A DNA stretch of 64,000 nt, from assembly GCF_048595755.1 (NCBI RefSeq), contig NZ_CP184360.1:2418001-2482000 (forward strand). Direction: 5' to 3'. This DNA is from Luteococcus sp048595755. GTDB taxonomy: Bacteria; Actinomycetota; Actinomycetes; Propionibacteriales; Propionibacteriaceae. Of this stretch, positions 17,535 through 26,363 are shown in pieces. The translations under genes and the position numbers were made by a program. Within the stretch, counting starts at the first letter, position 1. The number at the start of each line of letters is the position of its first letter. Below the pieces are notes generated by a model, which did not search any database, was not told the origin of the DNA, and was given only the letters and a program-made list of their open reading frames with translations.

Positions 17535-18350
17535 TCAGCGGACGGCCTCGCTGGGGGAGCAGAGCTGGAAGGTGGCACCCATCGGGTCCGCGACGGTGGC
17601 GATCCGCCCGAAGGGGGAGTCCTCGGGCCCGTCGAGAAGCTTGCCGCCCATCTGCTGGACGGTCTCGACGGCCTTGTCACAGCCGTCGACGGCGAAGTAG
17701 ATCCGCCACCAGGAACCCTCGGACTCGGGCACGAAGCCGGCCACATTGCAGATGCCGCTGGAGGCCTCGGACTCCGGGCCATTGGTGACGTAGGTGGAGG
17801 CATCGGCGCCGTCCTCCATCGGGGTCTCCATGGCGACGGGGTTGAAGCCGAAGACAGCGGTGTAGAAGGCCTTGGCGGCCTCGAATTCCTGGGCCATCAG
17901 TTCGAACCAGACCGGGGTGCCGGGCTGGCCGGTGAATGCATAGCCCTCGGTGTCCCCGGCCTGCCACATCGCGATGGTGGCTCCGGCGGGGTCCGCGACG
18001 GTGGCGCAGCGGCCTGCGGGGCCCACGTCGCTGGCAGGGAACAGAACCGTGGCACCGTGGGCGGTGGCCAGACCGAGTCGCTTGTCGACGTCGTCAACGG
18101 CAAGGAAGACGTCCCAAGCGCTCTTCGGGCCATCCGCGGGGACGGGGACGCTGCCGTCAGTGGGGTAGTTGGCGACGTCCATCATGCCGCCGACGAGCCC
18201 GCCGTCCTTGGTAACCATGGTGTAGTGGCCGAAGTCCGGGCCGGAGTCCTCGAACTGCCAGCCGAACAGTGCGCCGTAGAAGCGCTTGGCGGTCTCGAGG
18301 TCGGTGGTCTGCAGGTCGAGCCAGGTGGGGGTTCCGGTGGTGCGGGTCAT
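17535..18350 (-). CDS. Two-domain VOC family protein
   Basis: The 271-aa cytosolic protein consists of two tandem VOC modules. The first is about residues 8-125 (TPTWLDLQTTDLETAKRFYGALFGW). The second is about residues 135-265 (TPVWFELMAQEFEAAKAFYTAVFGF). Each ends with the repeated phrase ATVADPAGATIAMW or ATVADPMGATFQLC. Tandem VOC proteins of this size are common in actinobacteria and include 27-kDa antigen-type proteins of unknown substrate. The ATG at 18350 is preferred over 18362 because GGAGGA lies just upstream of it. It is transcribed in the same direction as the AraC-type gene behind it, 77 bases away, so that regulator may control it. Confidence 0.88.
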   Translation of the reverse strand: MTRTTGTPTWLDLQTTDLETAKRFYGALFGWQFEDSGPDFGHYTMVTKDGGLVGGMMDVANYPTDGSVPVPADGPKSAWDVFLAVDDVDKRLGLATAHGATVLFPASDVGPAGRCATVADPAGATIAMWQAGDTEGYAFTGQPGTPVWFELMAQEFEAAKAFYTAVFGFNPVAMETPMEDGADASTYVTNGPESEASSGICNVAGFVPESEGSWWRIYFAVDGCDKAVETVQQMGGKLLDGPEDSPFGRIATVADPMGATFQLCSPSEAVR

Positions 18351-18427
18351 GGTGTCCTCCATCGGTTGTCGGTGTTGACATCACCAACGCTAGGCAGCCG
18401 TGACGGGCGATCTTTGTCCGGATGTGC

Positions 18428-19261
18428 TCACTTCGCCAGTGCTGGTAGGGCGCTGAGCAGCGGGATGTCGTCGATGCTTGCCCGCCGGAAGGTGAGCGTG
18501 ACCGCGCCAGGCTGGGTGATCGGACCGTCATGGCGCGCGACGACAGGCCAGGCGGGGGCGAGTTCGTGGAGGTGGTCGTCGGACTCCTCGACGGCGAAGC
18601 CGAGCAGCCAAGGGGCTCCGGGGTGCAGGGGAAGGGACATCGGTTCGTCGTACTCGCCCAGCTGTCCCGCGGCGGGAAGGCCGATCGGGGCGGGTGTGGG
18701 GTACCAGCCCAGCCAGATCCGGCAGGAGTCGGCAACTCCCTCGGGGAGGACCGGGGTGACGGCGACCCCCGGCTGGTTGGGGGCGCACAATACGAACGGG
18801 GCCACAGCGGAGTGCTCCAACCTCTGCGCGAGCAGGCGCAGGCGTGCGGGCGTGGTGCCCACCGTCGTGGCGAAACGATGGGTGAAGCTGGACAGTGAGT
18901 CGAATCCGACCTCAGCGGCGACGTCGATCACTGCGCAGGTCTCCGAAAGCAGGAGCCGCTTGGCCGTCTCGATCCGGACAGCGGCGAGGTAGGCGCTGGG
19001 AGAGACTCCCGTTGACGCCTTGAAGGCCCGGCTGAAGTGGTGTCGGCTGTAGCCCGCAGCATCGGCCAAGTCTTGGACGTCGATCCCGTCGCAATGATGG
19101 TCCTGGACGAAACGCGCGACCTGCTCGACAGCCTGCAGCGGCAAGGCGGGCCTCCGGATCTCGGGCACGCGGCCCACGCTACCCGCCGAGAGCTCATCGC
19201 GAGGGCCAAGCGCTCTCGCCACCGGGACTTCGCCGCCGGCTTGAGCCTTCGGAGGTGTCAT
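18428..19261 (-). CDS. AraC-family transcriptional regulator with C-terminal ligand-binding domain
   Basis: The 277-aa regulator has an N-terminal AraC double helix-turn-helix (about residues 43-140: VARFVQDHHCDGIDVQDLA, YSRHHFSRAFKASTGVSPSAYL, and DVAAEVGFDSLSSFTHRF). A C-terminal ligand-sensing domain (about 150-277) has the look of a GyrI-like or SRPBCC-type effector module. This inverted domain order is common in AraC proteins beside VOC genes. If the ATG at 19261 is right, the start codon shares its bases with the ATG of the conjugation gene on the other strand. A GTG at 19168 (VPEIRRPALPLQ) is an alternative start closer to the first helix. It likely regulates the two-domain VOC gene. 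Confidence 0.85.
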   Translation of the reverse strand: MTPPKAQAGGEVPVARALGPRDELSAGSVGRVPEIRRPALPLQAVEQVARFVQDHHCDGIDVQDLADAAGYSRHHFSRAFKASTGVSPSAYLAAVRIETAKRLLLSETCAVIDVAAEVGFDSLSSFTHRFATTVGTTPARLRLLAQRLEHSAVAPFVLCAPNQPGVAVTPVLPEGVADSCRIWLGWYPTPAPIGLPAAGQLGEYDEPMSLPLHPGAPWLLGFAVEESDDHLHELAPAWPVVARHDGPITQPGAVTLTFRRASIDDIPLLSALPALAK

Positions 19262-19694
19262 GTCGACGAGGGATCCTTATCCGCTGACCTGGGAGCTGCC
19301 GGCGTTGGTGCTTGGAGGGCTTGTTCTGACCGTGGGGGCGGGGGTGCAGCTGGGCCGGTCAATGGCCTGCTGGGCCGCGGGCTCGGGCTGGTTGTGGCCG
19401 GACGAGTTGGTGCGTTCGACCGGCGGGATCCTGGCGGGTCATCGGGATGCGGGGCTGGCCCCGGGCGCGTGCTCGGTCGGCGCTGGAGCCTTGGCCGTGT
19501 CAATCCTCGTGGCGGAGCTGGTGCTGCTGGCGCTGGTGACTCTCGCGGGGCGTGAGGCGTGGTTGCGGTGGGGTCCGGGGGTGGGTGCTGGATACGCGTC
19601 GGCCGACGAGGCTCGGGAGTTGCTCGGCGTAGGGAGGCTGCGTCGAGTCCGCCGTGTCGTCCGTCCTGACCTGGCCCAGGAGCGGAAGCGATGA
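19260..19694 (+). CDS. Conjugation-associated membrane protein preceding the coupling protein
   Basis: The 144-aa protein has two membrane helices (about residues 15-35, LVLGGLVLTVGAGVQLG, and 78-100, ALAVSILVAELVLLALVTLA). A basic C-terminal cytosolic tail follows, containing ASADEARELLGVGRLRRVRRVVRPDL. It probably supplies the membrane anchor missing from the soluble VirD4-like ATPase encoded immediately downstream, with a 4-base overlap. The split anchor/motor arrangement is typical of actinobacterial conjugative elements. GGAGG at 19251-19255 supports the ATG at 19260. Confidence 0.78.
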   Translation: MSTRDPYPLTWELPALVLGGLVLTVGAGVQLGRSMACWAAGSGWLWPDELVRSTGGILAGHRDAGLAPGACSVGAGALAVSILVAELVLLALVTLAGREAWLRWGPGVGAGYASADEARELLGVGRLRRVRRVVRPDLAQERKR

Positions 19695-21061
19695 GCCGGG
19701 GTTGGGCGGCTGAGGTGGGTTGGCGGATCGGGAGGGCGAAGCGTCCGCGTGGGGGAGAGCTGTGGTGCCCGTTCGACCGGACGGCTGGGGTGATCGGGAC
19801 GCAGGGCTCGGGCAAGACCTTGGACATTCTGACTCCGGCGTTGTTGTCGGCGCCGGGGGCGGCGTTGGTGACGTTGACGAAGCCGGATGACTTGTTCTTG
19901 TCGTTGTCGCGGCGCTCCGGGGTGGGGCCGGTGGCGGTGCTGGATCCGTTCGGGTTGGCGCCCGGGCTCCCACCGCTGGTGTGGGATCCGATTGCTGGTT
20001 GTGCGGACCCTCTGGTTGCGGAGCGTCGGGCGAAGGCGTTCACGGCGGGGACCATCAAGGCTGGCTCGGCCGGTGGACGGGGCGATGATGCTGCCCGGTT
20101 CTATGCAACTGAGGCGGCAAAGGTGATCCAGTCGTACTTCCACGCCGCCGCGCTGGCCGGTGGTGACCTGGACCTGGTGTTGGAGTGGGTGGCGAGTCCA
20201 TTGTCGACGGCCGAGCCGGAGGAGATCCTGCGGCAGCACCCCGGGGCGGCTCCGTTCTGGCATGGGCTGTTGACGGGTGCCCTGCGGGGTGATGACCGGA
20301 CGGCGGGCAACACGATCACGACGGTGCAGCAGGCCATGTCATTGTTCTTCCAGACCGAGATCCGCCGACGCTGCGTGCCATCAGCTGGGTCGCCGGCGAC
20401 GGACATTCGGCGGCTGCTGGCCAACCGCGGGACGGTGTACATGCTGGGCCGGGAGGATCCGTATGCGTCGGCCTCGCCGTTGATGACCGCAGCGGCAGAG
20501 CATGTGCTGGACACGGCCTTGGGGCTGGCGCACGCCTCTGCGTGGGGAAGGTTGTGTCCGCCGATGCTGTCGGTGCTGGACGAGTTGCCGTCGACGGCGC
20601 CGTTGCCGACGCTGCGGACGAGGATGGCCAATGAGCGGGCATTGGGGTTGTCATTCATCTACGCGGCGCAGACCTGGCGTCAGCTGGCCGCGATCTTCGG
20701 CGAGCAGGAGGCGAGAGCCTTGTTCGGGCTCACGAACGTGTTGGTGTTGTTCGGGGGGTCGAAGGACGTGGCGTTCAACAAGGAGGTCTCCGACCTGGCC
20801 GGCATGAAGCGCATCGCCCGGACGACGTATCAGCAGGGGAAGCACCACAGCCGCTCGGTCTCGGGTGAGGACGTGCCGGTGATCCGCCCCGCCGAGGTGC
20901 GGGAGCTGCGCGAGCGTCACGCGTTGGTGATCGCCGAGAACGCGAAACCCATTCTGGCCAAGCTCGACCGTTGCATCGACGGCCGAGCCGGCAAGCGTCT
21001 CCTGGCTGACCAGCAGCGCATCCGGGACGAGGTCAGACACGCGAGCGCCACGGGGGTGTAG
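19691..21061 (+). CDS. VirD4/TraG-type coupling ATPase
   Basis: The 456-aa type IV coupling protein delivers the relaxase-DNA complex to the secretion channel. Walker A is IGTQGSGKT (about residues 35-43), followed by ALVTLTKPDDLF. Walker B is MLSVLDELPS (about residues 293-302). ALGLSFIYAAQTWRQLAAIFG contains the conserved Gln of TraG/VirD4 proteins. There is no N-terminal membrane helix, which fits the small membrane protein encoded just upstream acting as anchor. It is shorter than free-standing TraG proteins. It is co-expressed with 19260-19694. Confidence 0.93.
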   Translation: MSRGWAAEVGWRIGRAKRPRGGELWCPFDRTAGVIGTQGSGKTLDILTPALLSAPGAALVTLTKPDDLFLSLSRRSGVGPVAVLDPFGLAPGLPPLVWDPIAGCADPLVAERRAKAFTAGTIKAGSAGGRGDDAARFYATEAAKVIQSYFHAAALAGGDLDLVLEWVASPLSTAEPEEILRQHPGAAPFWHGLLTGALRGDDRTAGNTITTVQQAMSLFFQTEIRRRCVPSAGSPATDIRRLLANRGTVYMLGREDPYASASPLMTAAAEHVLDTALGLAHASAWGRLCPPMLSVLDELPSTAPLPTLRTRMANERALGLSFIYAAQTWRQLAAIFGEQEARALFGLTNVLVLFGGSKDVAFNKEVSDLAGMKRIARTTYQQGKHHSRSVSGEDVPVIRPAEVRELRERHALVIAENAKPILAKLDRCIDGRAGKRLLADQQRIRDEVRHASATGV

Positions 21062-21120
21062 GCACCCGGACAGTCGCTGCGGCTTGCGACAACAGATTCC
21101 CGAAGTGGAGGAGGTTGTCG

Positions 21121-21732
21121 ATGTCGGAATTGGTGAGGCCGTTCCCGTCGGTGGGAGGTCGGATGCACCGGGCGTATGCAAACCTTGCGCGGCTGGAGCA
21201 GGCGAAGGACCCGTCCACGGTGAAGCACCTGGGGCCGGTGGAGTTCATCCCAAGGCCGTGGGATCTGGCGGGGATCACTGATCGTGACCTGCGGCTTGAG
21301 GTGTGGGAGTGGCTGGAGCGCTGTGTCGACTGGCTCAACACCGAGTACGCGTGGCTGCTGGGCGACATCGTCCCGTCGTGTTGGCCACGCCACCCGCACC
21401 TGGTCCACGAGCTCGGCAGCGTATTCGACCAGCGACGCCGAGCCGGGCTCGCGGCCACGTCGGACCTGCTGGCCGAGTGGCACCGCTACACGCTGCCGGC
21501 CTTCCAGAACCGCATGAAGGAGACCCTGCGCACCAGTTGCGACGCAGGGCATCGTCCCTGCGCCGGGACCGCCCGGATCGGCGCTGCCCGACAGGACGCC
21601 ACGGTGCGGGCCGGGTTGTTCGACCGCGACGTGGAACACCTCGAACCAGACGACGAAGACCTCGCGACAGCCCGCTTCGCACTGGTCGACGGGCACATCG
21701 TCGACACCGGCAGCGGAGAGGTCCTCACGTGA
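21121..21732 (+). CDS. Unknown conjugation-region protein, 203 aa
   Basis: The function is not recognised. The protein is soluble, acidic to neutral, and carries a Trp-rich conserved-looking core, EVWEWLERCVDWLNTEYAWLLGDIVPSCWPRHPHLVHELG. This resembles small actinobacterial ICE proteins of the DUF4913 type. The ATG at 21121 sits 6 bases after GGAGGAGG, a very strong ribosome site. It overlaps the following sigma-like gene by 4 bases (GTGA) and follows the coupling protein by 59 bases, so it belongs to the second conjugation block. Confidence 0.7.
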   Translation: MSELVRPFPSVGGRMHRAYANLARLEQAKDPSTVKHLGPVEFIPRPWDLAGITDRDLRLEVWEWLERCVDWLNTEYAWLLGDIVPSCWPRHPHLVHELGSVFDQRRRAGLAATSDLLAEWHRYTLPAFQNRMKETLRTSCDAGHRPCAGTARIGAARQDATVRAGLFDRDVEHLEPDDEDLATARFALVDGHIVDTGSGEVLT

Positions 21733-22658
21733 GGCTGGACGACCAACAGCTGCAGGCCTGCTGGGACGCTCGCGACGCCGGGGTCCTGGCACGCAGCGCG
21801 CTCGACGAGGATCTGGATGCACTGCGAGCCACGCGGGGTGCGACGCGCGGGGAGTTGCAGCAGTTGGTCGATGCCGGTCAGGCCGCGTGCCAGCAGGTCG
21901 TGTCCTCGAGCCTGGGGCTGGTGGGCTACACGATGCGCCAGGCCCACATCGCACCCTCCGACCGGGACCTCTTCCAAGAAGGAGTCCTCGGCCTGATGAA
22001 TGCGGTGCACAGGTTCGACCCGAGCAGGGGAGTGTGGTCTTCCTTCGCCTACGGCAGTATCCGCCAAGCGCTGGTAACCGCCATCGCGGCCGAGGCAGGC
22101 GCGCGCCAAGGCCTCACCGCGCACGCGGCGCGCGATCAGTACCGCTATCGAGCGCTCGCCGCCACCCAACCAGCCGGTCCTGGCGCCGATGGCACGGCGC
22201 GGGTTGCCGCCGAGACCGGGGCGCCGATCGAGCGAGTGGAGATGTTGCTGACCCGACGGGCCAGCGCATCGCTCGACGGCCTGGAATCGCACGTCGCCCT
22301 CCGAGCGCACCACGAGGACGACCCTGTCGACAGCATTGACCTTCGCCCCTACCTCCGAGCTCTCCCACCGACCGAACGCTCCGTGCTGCGGGACTTCTAC
22401 GGCATCGGACGACCCCCACAGCCCATCAAGACGATCGCCGACGGCCTAGACGTGTCGGAATCGACCGCACGTCGCCTCCTGACCCGCGGCCGGGGTCACC
22501 TGCGGGAAGTGATGGAACACTTCGATGCGGGTGTGGAGCGGGTGCCCTCCCGGCCTGGGGCGGATCGTGCGCGTGAGGTAGGCGCGCCAGTGCTCCGGCG
22601 TGTCGGAGCCGAGTCGGTGATCTCGACCACCGTACGGGGAAGGGGCGCCGAATCTTGA
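21729..22658 (+). CDS. Sigma-70-like factor of the element
   Basis: The 309-aa protein has a region-2-like segment (SSLGLVGYTMRQAHIAPSDRDLFQEGVLGLMNAVHRFDPSRGVWSS, about residues 57-102). A C-terminal region-4 helix-turn-helix follows (LPPTERSVLRDFYGIG and IKTIADGLDVSESTARRLLTRGRGHL, about 215-260). It probably acts as an alternative sigma factor or sigma-derived regulator of the element. The GTG start is fixed by overlap with the preceding stop. It is the last gene before the defence operon. The tail beyond residue 265 is Arg-rich and not conserved-looking. Confidence 0.78.
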   Translation: MRLDDQQLQACWDARDAGVLARSALDEDLDALRATRGATRGELQQLVDAGQAACQQVVSSSLGLVGYTMRQAHIAPSDRDLFQEGVLGLMNAVHRFDPSRGVWSSFAYGSIRQALVTAIAAEAGARQGLTAHAARDQYRYRALAATQPAGPGADGTARVAAETGAPIERVEMLLTRRASASLDGLESHVALRAHHEDDPVDSIDLRPYLRALPPTERSVLRDFYGIGRPPQPIKTIADGLDVSESTARRLLTRGRGHLREVMEHFDAGVERVPSRPGADRAREVGAPVLRRVGAESVISTTVRGRGAES

Positions 22659-23145
22659 GGCCGAGTCGACGCTCACAAGCTGGGCAGGCAGTCAGAGTGA
22701 CCGGTGCGCGCTCGTCGGTAGCGAGCTCGCGCAGCGGCCCACTGACGCTTCAGCCCTCGGGTCTGTGCTGTCGGTCCTACGTCAGCCGAGCTGGGCTCAG
22801 GCGCGGCGGGCAATCGTGCTGGGATATGCTCAGGGACGGATGAACACGACTTGGCGTGTTCGTGGTTTGGCCTGCAACCAGCCGCGAACCGTCCGGAGCC
22901 CATCTATGCGTGTCGCCACGCCCGCGTGGGGTCGTGTCCCCGGCCACGAAGGGCAGAACTCCTCGGGTCTGTGAGCACGCCAAGCTGTATGGTCGGCCGT
23001 TAAACTCGATGGTTAGATGTGTGAGACCGGGGAGCCCTGAGAGGCCGGGCGTATAACTGTCGGTCATCACGGATAGCCTGCGAAGCAACTGTAGTACGTG
23101 AGGGTGCGGCCGTATCTGGCCGAGTATGTCAAGGGGGAAGAGGCT
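22659..23145. promoter_or_regulatory. Intergenic region upstream of the restriction-modification operon
   Basis: These 487 bases must hold the promoter of the five-gene operon that starts at 23146. I see no credible gene: open frames here lack starts with ribosome sites. No clear operator or terminator could be picked out by eye. Confidence 0.35.
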
Positions 23146-24213
23146 GTGGGAGTTCGCTACATCGGCAGCAAGGCCCGGGTAGCGGAGGCCATCGTGGACC
23201 TGGCGGGAGAGCTTGACGGTGGGCGCTTCGTTGATGCGTTCTGCGGAACTGGATCCGTAGCCGCAGTGGCCGCGTCGCGTGGCTGGCCGGTGACGCTCAA
23301 CGATGCATTGCCATCGGCTGTCGCGATGGCCATCGGAGCAACAGTCGGACGCCACAATGTCCCCTTCGCGCGGCTGGGAAGCTACGCACAAGCGATCCGT
23401 GATCTCAACGCCGTCCCGGCCACTCCAGGGTTCCTCCACGCCCAGTACAGCCCAGCCTCGTCCGCCACAGCGCCAGTTGAGCGTCGGTACTTCACCGAGC
23501 AAAACGCGGCCCGCCTCGATGCGATGCGATCCCAAATTCAGGCCTGGCATGACGCCAAAGTTCTCACATGGCTCGAACGCGAGTTGCTGCTGGCCGACCT
23601 CCTCCAAGCCGCAAACAAGGTCGCCAACATCTCGGGGACCTACGGCTGCTTCCTGAAGGATTGGTCGTCGACCGCACTCCACGACGTCAGAGTCCGCGAG
23701 CGGACGCTGCCCCCGCGTTTAACCGATTTGAAAGTCGTTGTGGGTGACGTCTCGCTCGTGCCGACCACAGCCGCGGACACGGTTTACTTGGATCCGCCCT
23801 ATACGAAGCGGCAGTACAGCGCCTATTACCATGTGCTGGAGACCATCCATGCTGGTGATTCACCGGAGGTTGGCGGTGTCACCGGTCTGAGGCCCTGGAA
23901 GGATAAAGCGTCCGACTACTGCTACAAGACTCGAGCACTCGGTGCCCTCACGTCGCTGGTCGCCAACACAAGCGCACGAAGAATCCTCCTCAGCTACAGC
24001 AGTGAGGGGCATGTTCCCCGAGCCCAGCTCGTCGACGCTCTGACCGAGACGGGTTCGGTCACCGTGCACGACGTCAAGACGATCGGGCGTTACCGCCCCA
24101 ATGCTCAAGCTTCGGCCGCCGGTCGCACCGTGAACGAGTACGTGATCGAGATTGTCCCGCACGGCGCCAGGATCGACCTCGCGCAACCGCTCCACCGGGA
24201 GGAGGTGGCATGA
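23146..24213 (+). CDS. D12-class DNA adenine-N6 methyltransferase
   Basis: The 355-aa enzyme transfers a methyl group from SAM to adenine N6 in DNA. It begins GVRYIGSKARVAEAIV, then the SAM-binding motif FVDAFCGTGSVAAVAA (about residues 28-43), and the catalytic DPPY at 216-219 within VYLDPPYTKRQYS. The order SAM motif, target region, DPPY is that of the D12 (alpha, Dam-like) class. A longer GTG start at 23098 is possible, but 23146 directly follows a GGGGGAAGAGG ribosome site and gives the normal family N-terminus. It is the first gene of a five-gene chain with overlapping ends, and overlaps the second methyltransferase by 4 bases. It presumably protects self DNA from the McrBC-like nuclease. 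Confidence 0.9.
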   Translation: MGVRYIGSKARVAEAIVDLAGELDGGRFVDAFCGTGSVAAVAASRGWPVTLNDALPSAVAMAIGATVGRHNVPFARLGSYAQAIRDLNAVPATPGFLHAQYSPASSATAPVERRYFTEQNAARLDAMRSQIQAWHDAKVLTWLERELLLADLLQAANKVANISGTYGCFLKDWSSTALHDVRVRERTLPPRLTDLKVVVGDVSLVPTTAADTVYLDPPYTKRQYSAYYHVLETIHAGDSPEVGGVTGLRPWKDKASDYCYKTRALGALTSLVANTSARRILLSYSSEGHVPRAQLVDALTETGSVTVHDVKTIGRYRPNAQASAAGRTVNEYVIEIVPHGARIDLAQPLHREEVA

Positions 24214-26363
24214 AGAGCCTTGAACAGAGGCTCCTCGCGCCGACCGACCGACTGCTCGACGAAGCCGCTGCGGAACTCCTTCCCGGTGTAGACCCAACGC
24301 CGGCTCGACTTACGATCCTCGAAACCGTCGCCGCCCGCACCGGCGGCTGGAGCCGTAACGACTACTGGACCACCTTTGAGCGCGATACCTCCGGACTGCG
24401 TTCAGAGCCAACGCCATGGACAGATGCGATTCTCGCGAGCATTCAAGCCACCACCATCCCCGTCGCCCTCGCGCTGTCAGCACTAAGCCGAGAGGTCCTC
24501 CCAACGAGCCAGCAGCGAAAGACCGGCGCCTACTACACCGACTGGCGCCTGGCCGAGATGCTCGCAGCCGACAGCGTGCCGAAAGTACGAGCACGCGGTC
24601 CTTGGATCGACACTGCGTGCGGCACAGGAGTGCTCCTCGCCGCAGCCGTCATGCAACTCCCAGCCGGAGCGGTCCGTAACGAGGTGATTCGCGGTCGGCT
24701 TGTGGGAGCTGACCTTTCGAGGAACGCGCTTCGAGGCGCGCTCTTGTCCGTTGCCAGCCTCACCGACGATCTTGCGGCCATCAAGGGTTTCGCCAGTCGT
24801 TTGCTTCTGCAGGACAGTCTGTGCAGCCGAGCCGCGTGGGAGTCGCTTGCGCCGGAGGGAGCGGCCCTAGTGATTGGCAACCCGCCATGGGAAAAGCTCA
24901 AGGTCTCTCGTCACGAACTCGCGAAGGATAGCGGGGCTGTCCGGGCCTACGGACAGAGTTTCGCCAGCGACGTCGACCTCTCCATAAATCGGACTCGTCT
25001 GCTCGCCTACATCGAACAGGTGGCAGCAGGCACTAGACTTCAGGGACGAGGTGAGCACGACCTTTACAAGCTGTTCTTGGAACTTGGCATGGGTCTAGCC
25101 GCCGAGGATGGCGTACTCGGCCTGCTCCTCCCCGCCGGCCTGATCCGTTCCCGAGGCACTGAAGGGCTGCGTCGCGAGCTAACCGCGGTCGCCAGAGACC
25201 TCTCTATCTCGGTCATTGAAAATCGAGCCAACCACTTCGCGATTGACACCCGCTTCAAGTTTCTCGCCGTCGTCGCCACTGTCGGTGCCGGAAGTCGTCA
25301 ACCCATCGCGCTCAAAGTCGCCAACCGCACGGGCACGCTCCCCGAAGCACCAGTGATGCTAAGCCGTGACGAGCTTTCTGACGTCCGTCCGGACCTCAGC
25401 ATCCCCGAGGTCAAGACTGCGGAGGACTGGAACCTTTACGCACGCCTCGCCGACAACGCAACGACGATCGGTGATACCAGTGGCCCATGGCACCCCGAGT
25501 ACCGTCGAGAAGTTGACATGACCCTAGACCAGAAATCATTCCGCCGCACCGCTGGTCACGAGACGTTGCCATTGATCGAGGGCCGCCACGTGAGCCAATT
25601 CCGCTGGCGCGCAAAGACTTACCGATCTGGCGAAGGCCGCTCAGCGATCTGGAAGCCAGAGCCGCTCACTCGAACCTTTCTCCGGACGCAATGGCACATC
25701 CCGATTCAGGCCTTGCACCCGATGACCCTCGACCGTACGACTCGGTCGCGCATCGGATTCTGTGATATCACGGGGCAAACCAATGAGCGGTCACTACTGG
25801 CCGCACGCATCCCGGGCGGCGTCGTCTGCGGAAACAAGGTGCCGACGCTGACCTTCCCTGAACACGACGCCGAGCGCGAAGACCTCTTCCTTGCCCTGGC
25901 GAACTCACTGGTCGTCGACTGGATGCTCCGTCGCATCGTCACGACCACGGTGAATTTCTTCCTCCTTGACACGCTGCCGTTGCCGAACATCGAGACATGC
26001 TCTGAGGTCGGACACGAACTCATCAAGATCACGAGAAGCCTCACCGCCTCTGAAGGTGACTCCTCTGCTGACCTACGGTCAGTTGGCCAGCTACGTGCTC
26101 GATCCGACGCGCTCGTCGCCGCGGCCTGGGGCCTGAACGTGGCAGACATGGAGGTCGTTCTTCGGGACTTTCCACTGCTCGACCGCGGACAGCCAGCGCT
26201 CGAGGGTGAAGCGCGATCCACGGTCACGGCAGACTTTGTTCTGGCCGAGCTCGCCAAGATTCACGGCGTCCGGCACGTTAGTATGCAGCGCTGTCATAAT
26301 GCTCGGGAGGCAGGCGCGATTCCTTACGTCCCTGCCGAGTTCAACTCAAGGGGTGCAGCGTGA
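24210..26363 (+). CDS. Large N6-adenine DNA methyltransferase (Eco57I/TaqI-like, gamma class)
   Basis: The 717-aa protein carries SAM motif I as WIDTACGTGVLLAAAV (about residues 131-146) and the catalytic NPPW at 224-227 (ALVIGNPPWEKLK), the order of gamma-class enzymes. The C-terminal 300 residues look like a TaqI/Eco57I-type target-recognition domain (SLLAARIPGGVVCGNKVPTL; FFLLDTLPLPNIETCSE). It is too short, and lacks an N-terminal PD-(D/E)XK domain, to be a full type IIG fused enzyme. The ATG at 24210 follows GGAGGAGG and overlaps the preceding stop. It probably methylates the second strand of an asymmetric site recognised by the system. Confidence 0.88.
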   Translation: MKSLEQRLLAPTDRLLDEAAAELLPGVDPTPARLTILETVAARTGGWSRNDYWTTFERDTSGLRSEPTPWTDAILASIQATTIPVALALSALSREVLPTSQQRKTGAYYTDWRLAEMLAADSVPKVRARGPWIDTACGTGVLLAAAVMQLPAGAVRNEVIRGRLVGADLSRNALRGALLSVASLTDDLAAIKGFASRLLLQDSLCSRAAWESLAPEGAALVIGNPPWEKLKVSRHELAKDSGAVRAYGQSFASDVDLSINRTRLLAYIEQVAAGTRLQGRGEHDLYKLFLELGMGLAAEDGVLGLLLPAGLIRSRGTEGLRRELTAVARDLSISVIENRANHFAIDTRFKFLAVVATVGAGSRQPIALKVANRTGTLPEAPVMLSRDELSDVRPDLSIPEVKTAEDWNLYARLADNATTIGDTSGPWHPEYRREVDMTLDQKSFRRTAGHETLPLIEGRHVSQFRWRAKTYRSGEGRSAIWKPEPLTRTFLRTQWHIPIQALHPMTLDRTTRSRIGFCDITGQTNERSLLAARIPGGVVCGNKVPTLTFPEHDAEREDLFLALANSLVVDWMLRRIVTTTVNFFLLDTLPLPNIETCSEVGHELIKITRSLTASEGDSSADLRSVGQLRARSDALVAAAWGLNVADMEVVLRDFPLLDRGQPALEGEARSTVTADFVLAELAKIHGVRHVSMQRCHNAREAGAIPYVPAEFNSRGAA

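Noticed and set aside
24210..26363. Single-chain type IIG restriction-methylation enzyme
   Set aside because: No N-terminal PD-(D/E)XK domain is visible before the SAM motif, and a separate nuclease pair is encoded downstream.
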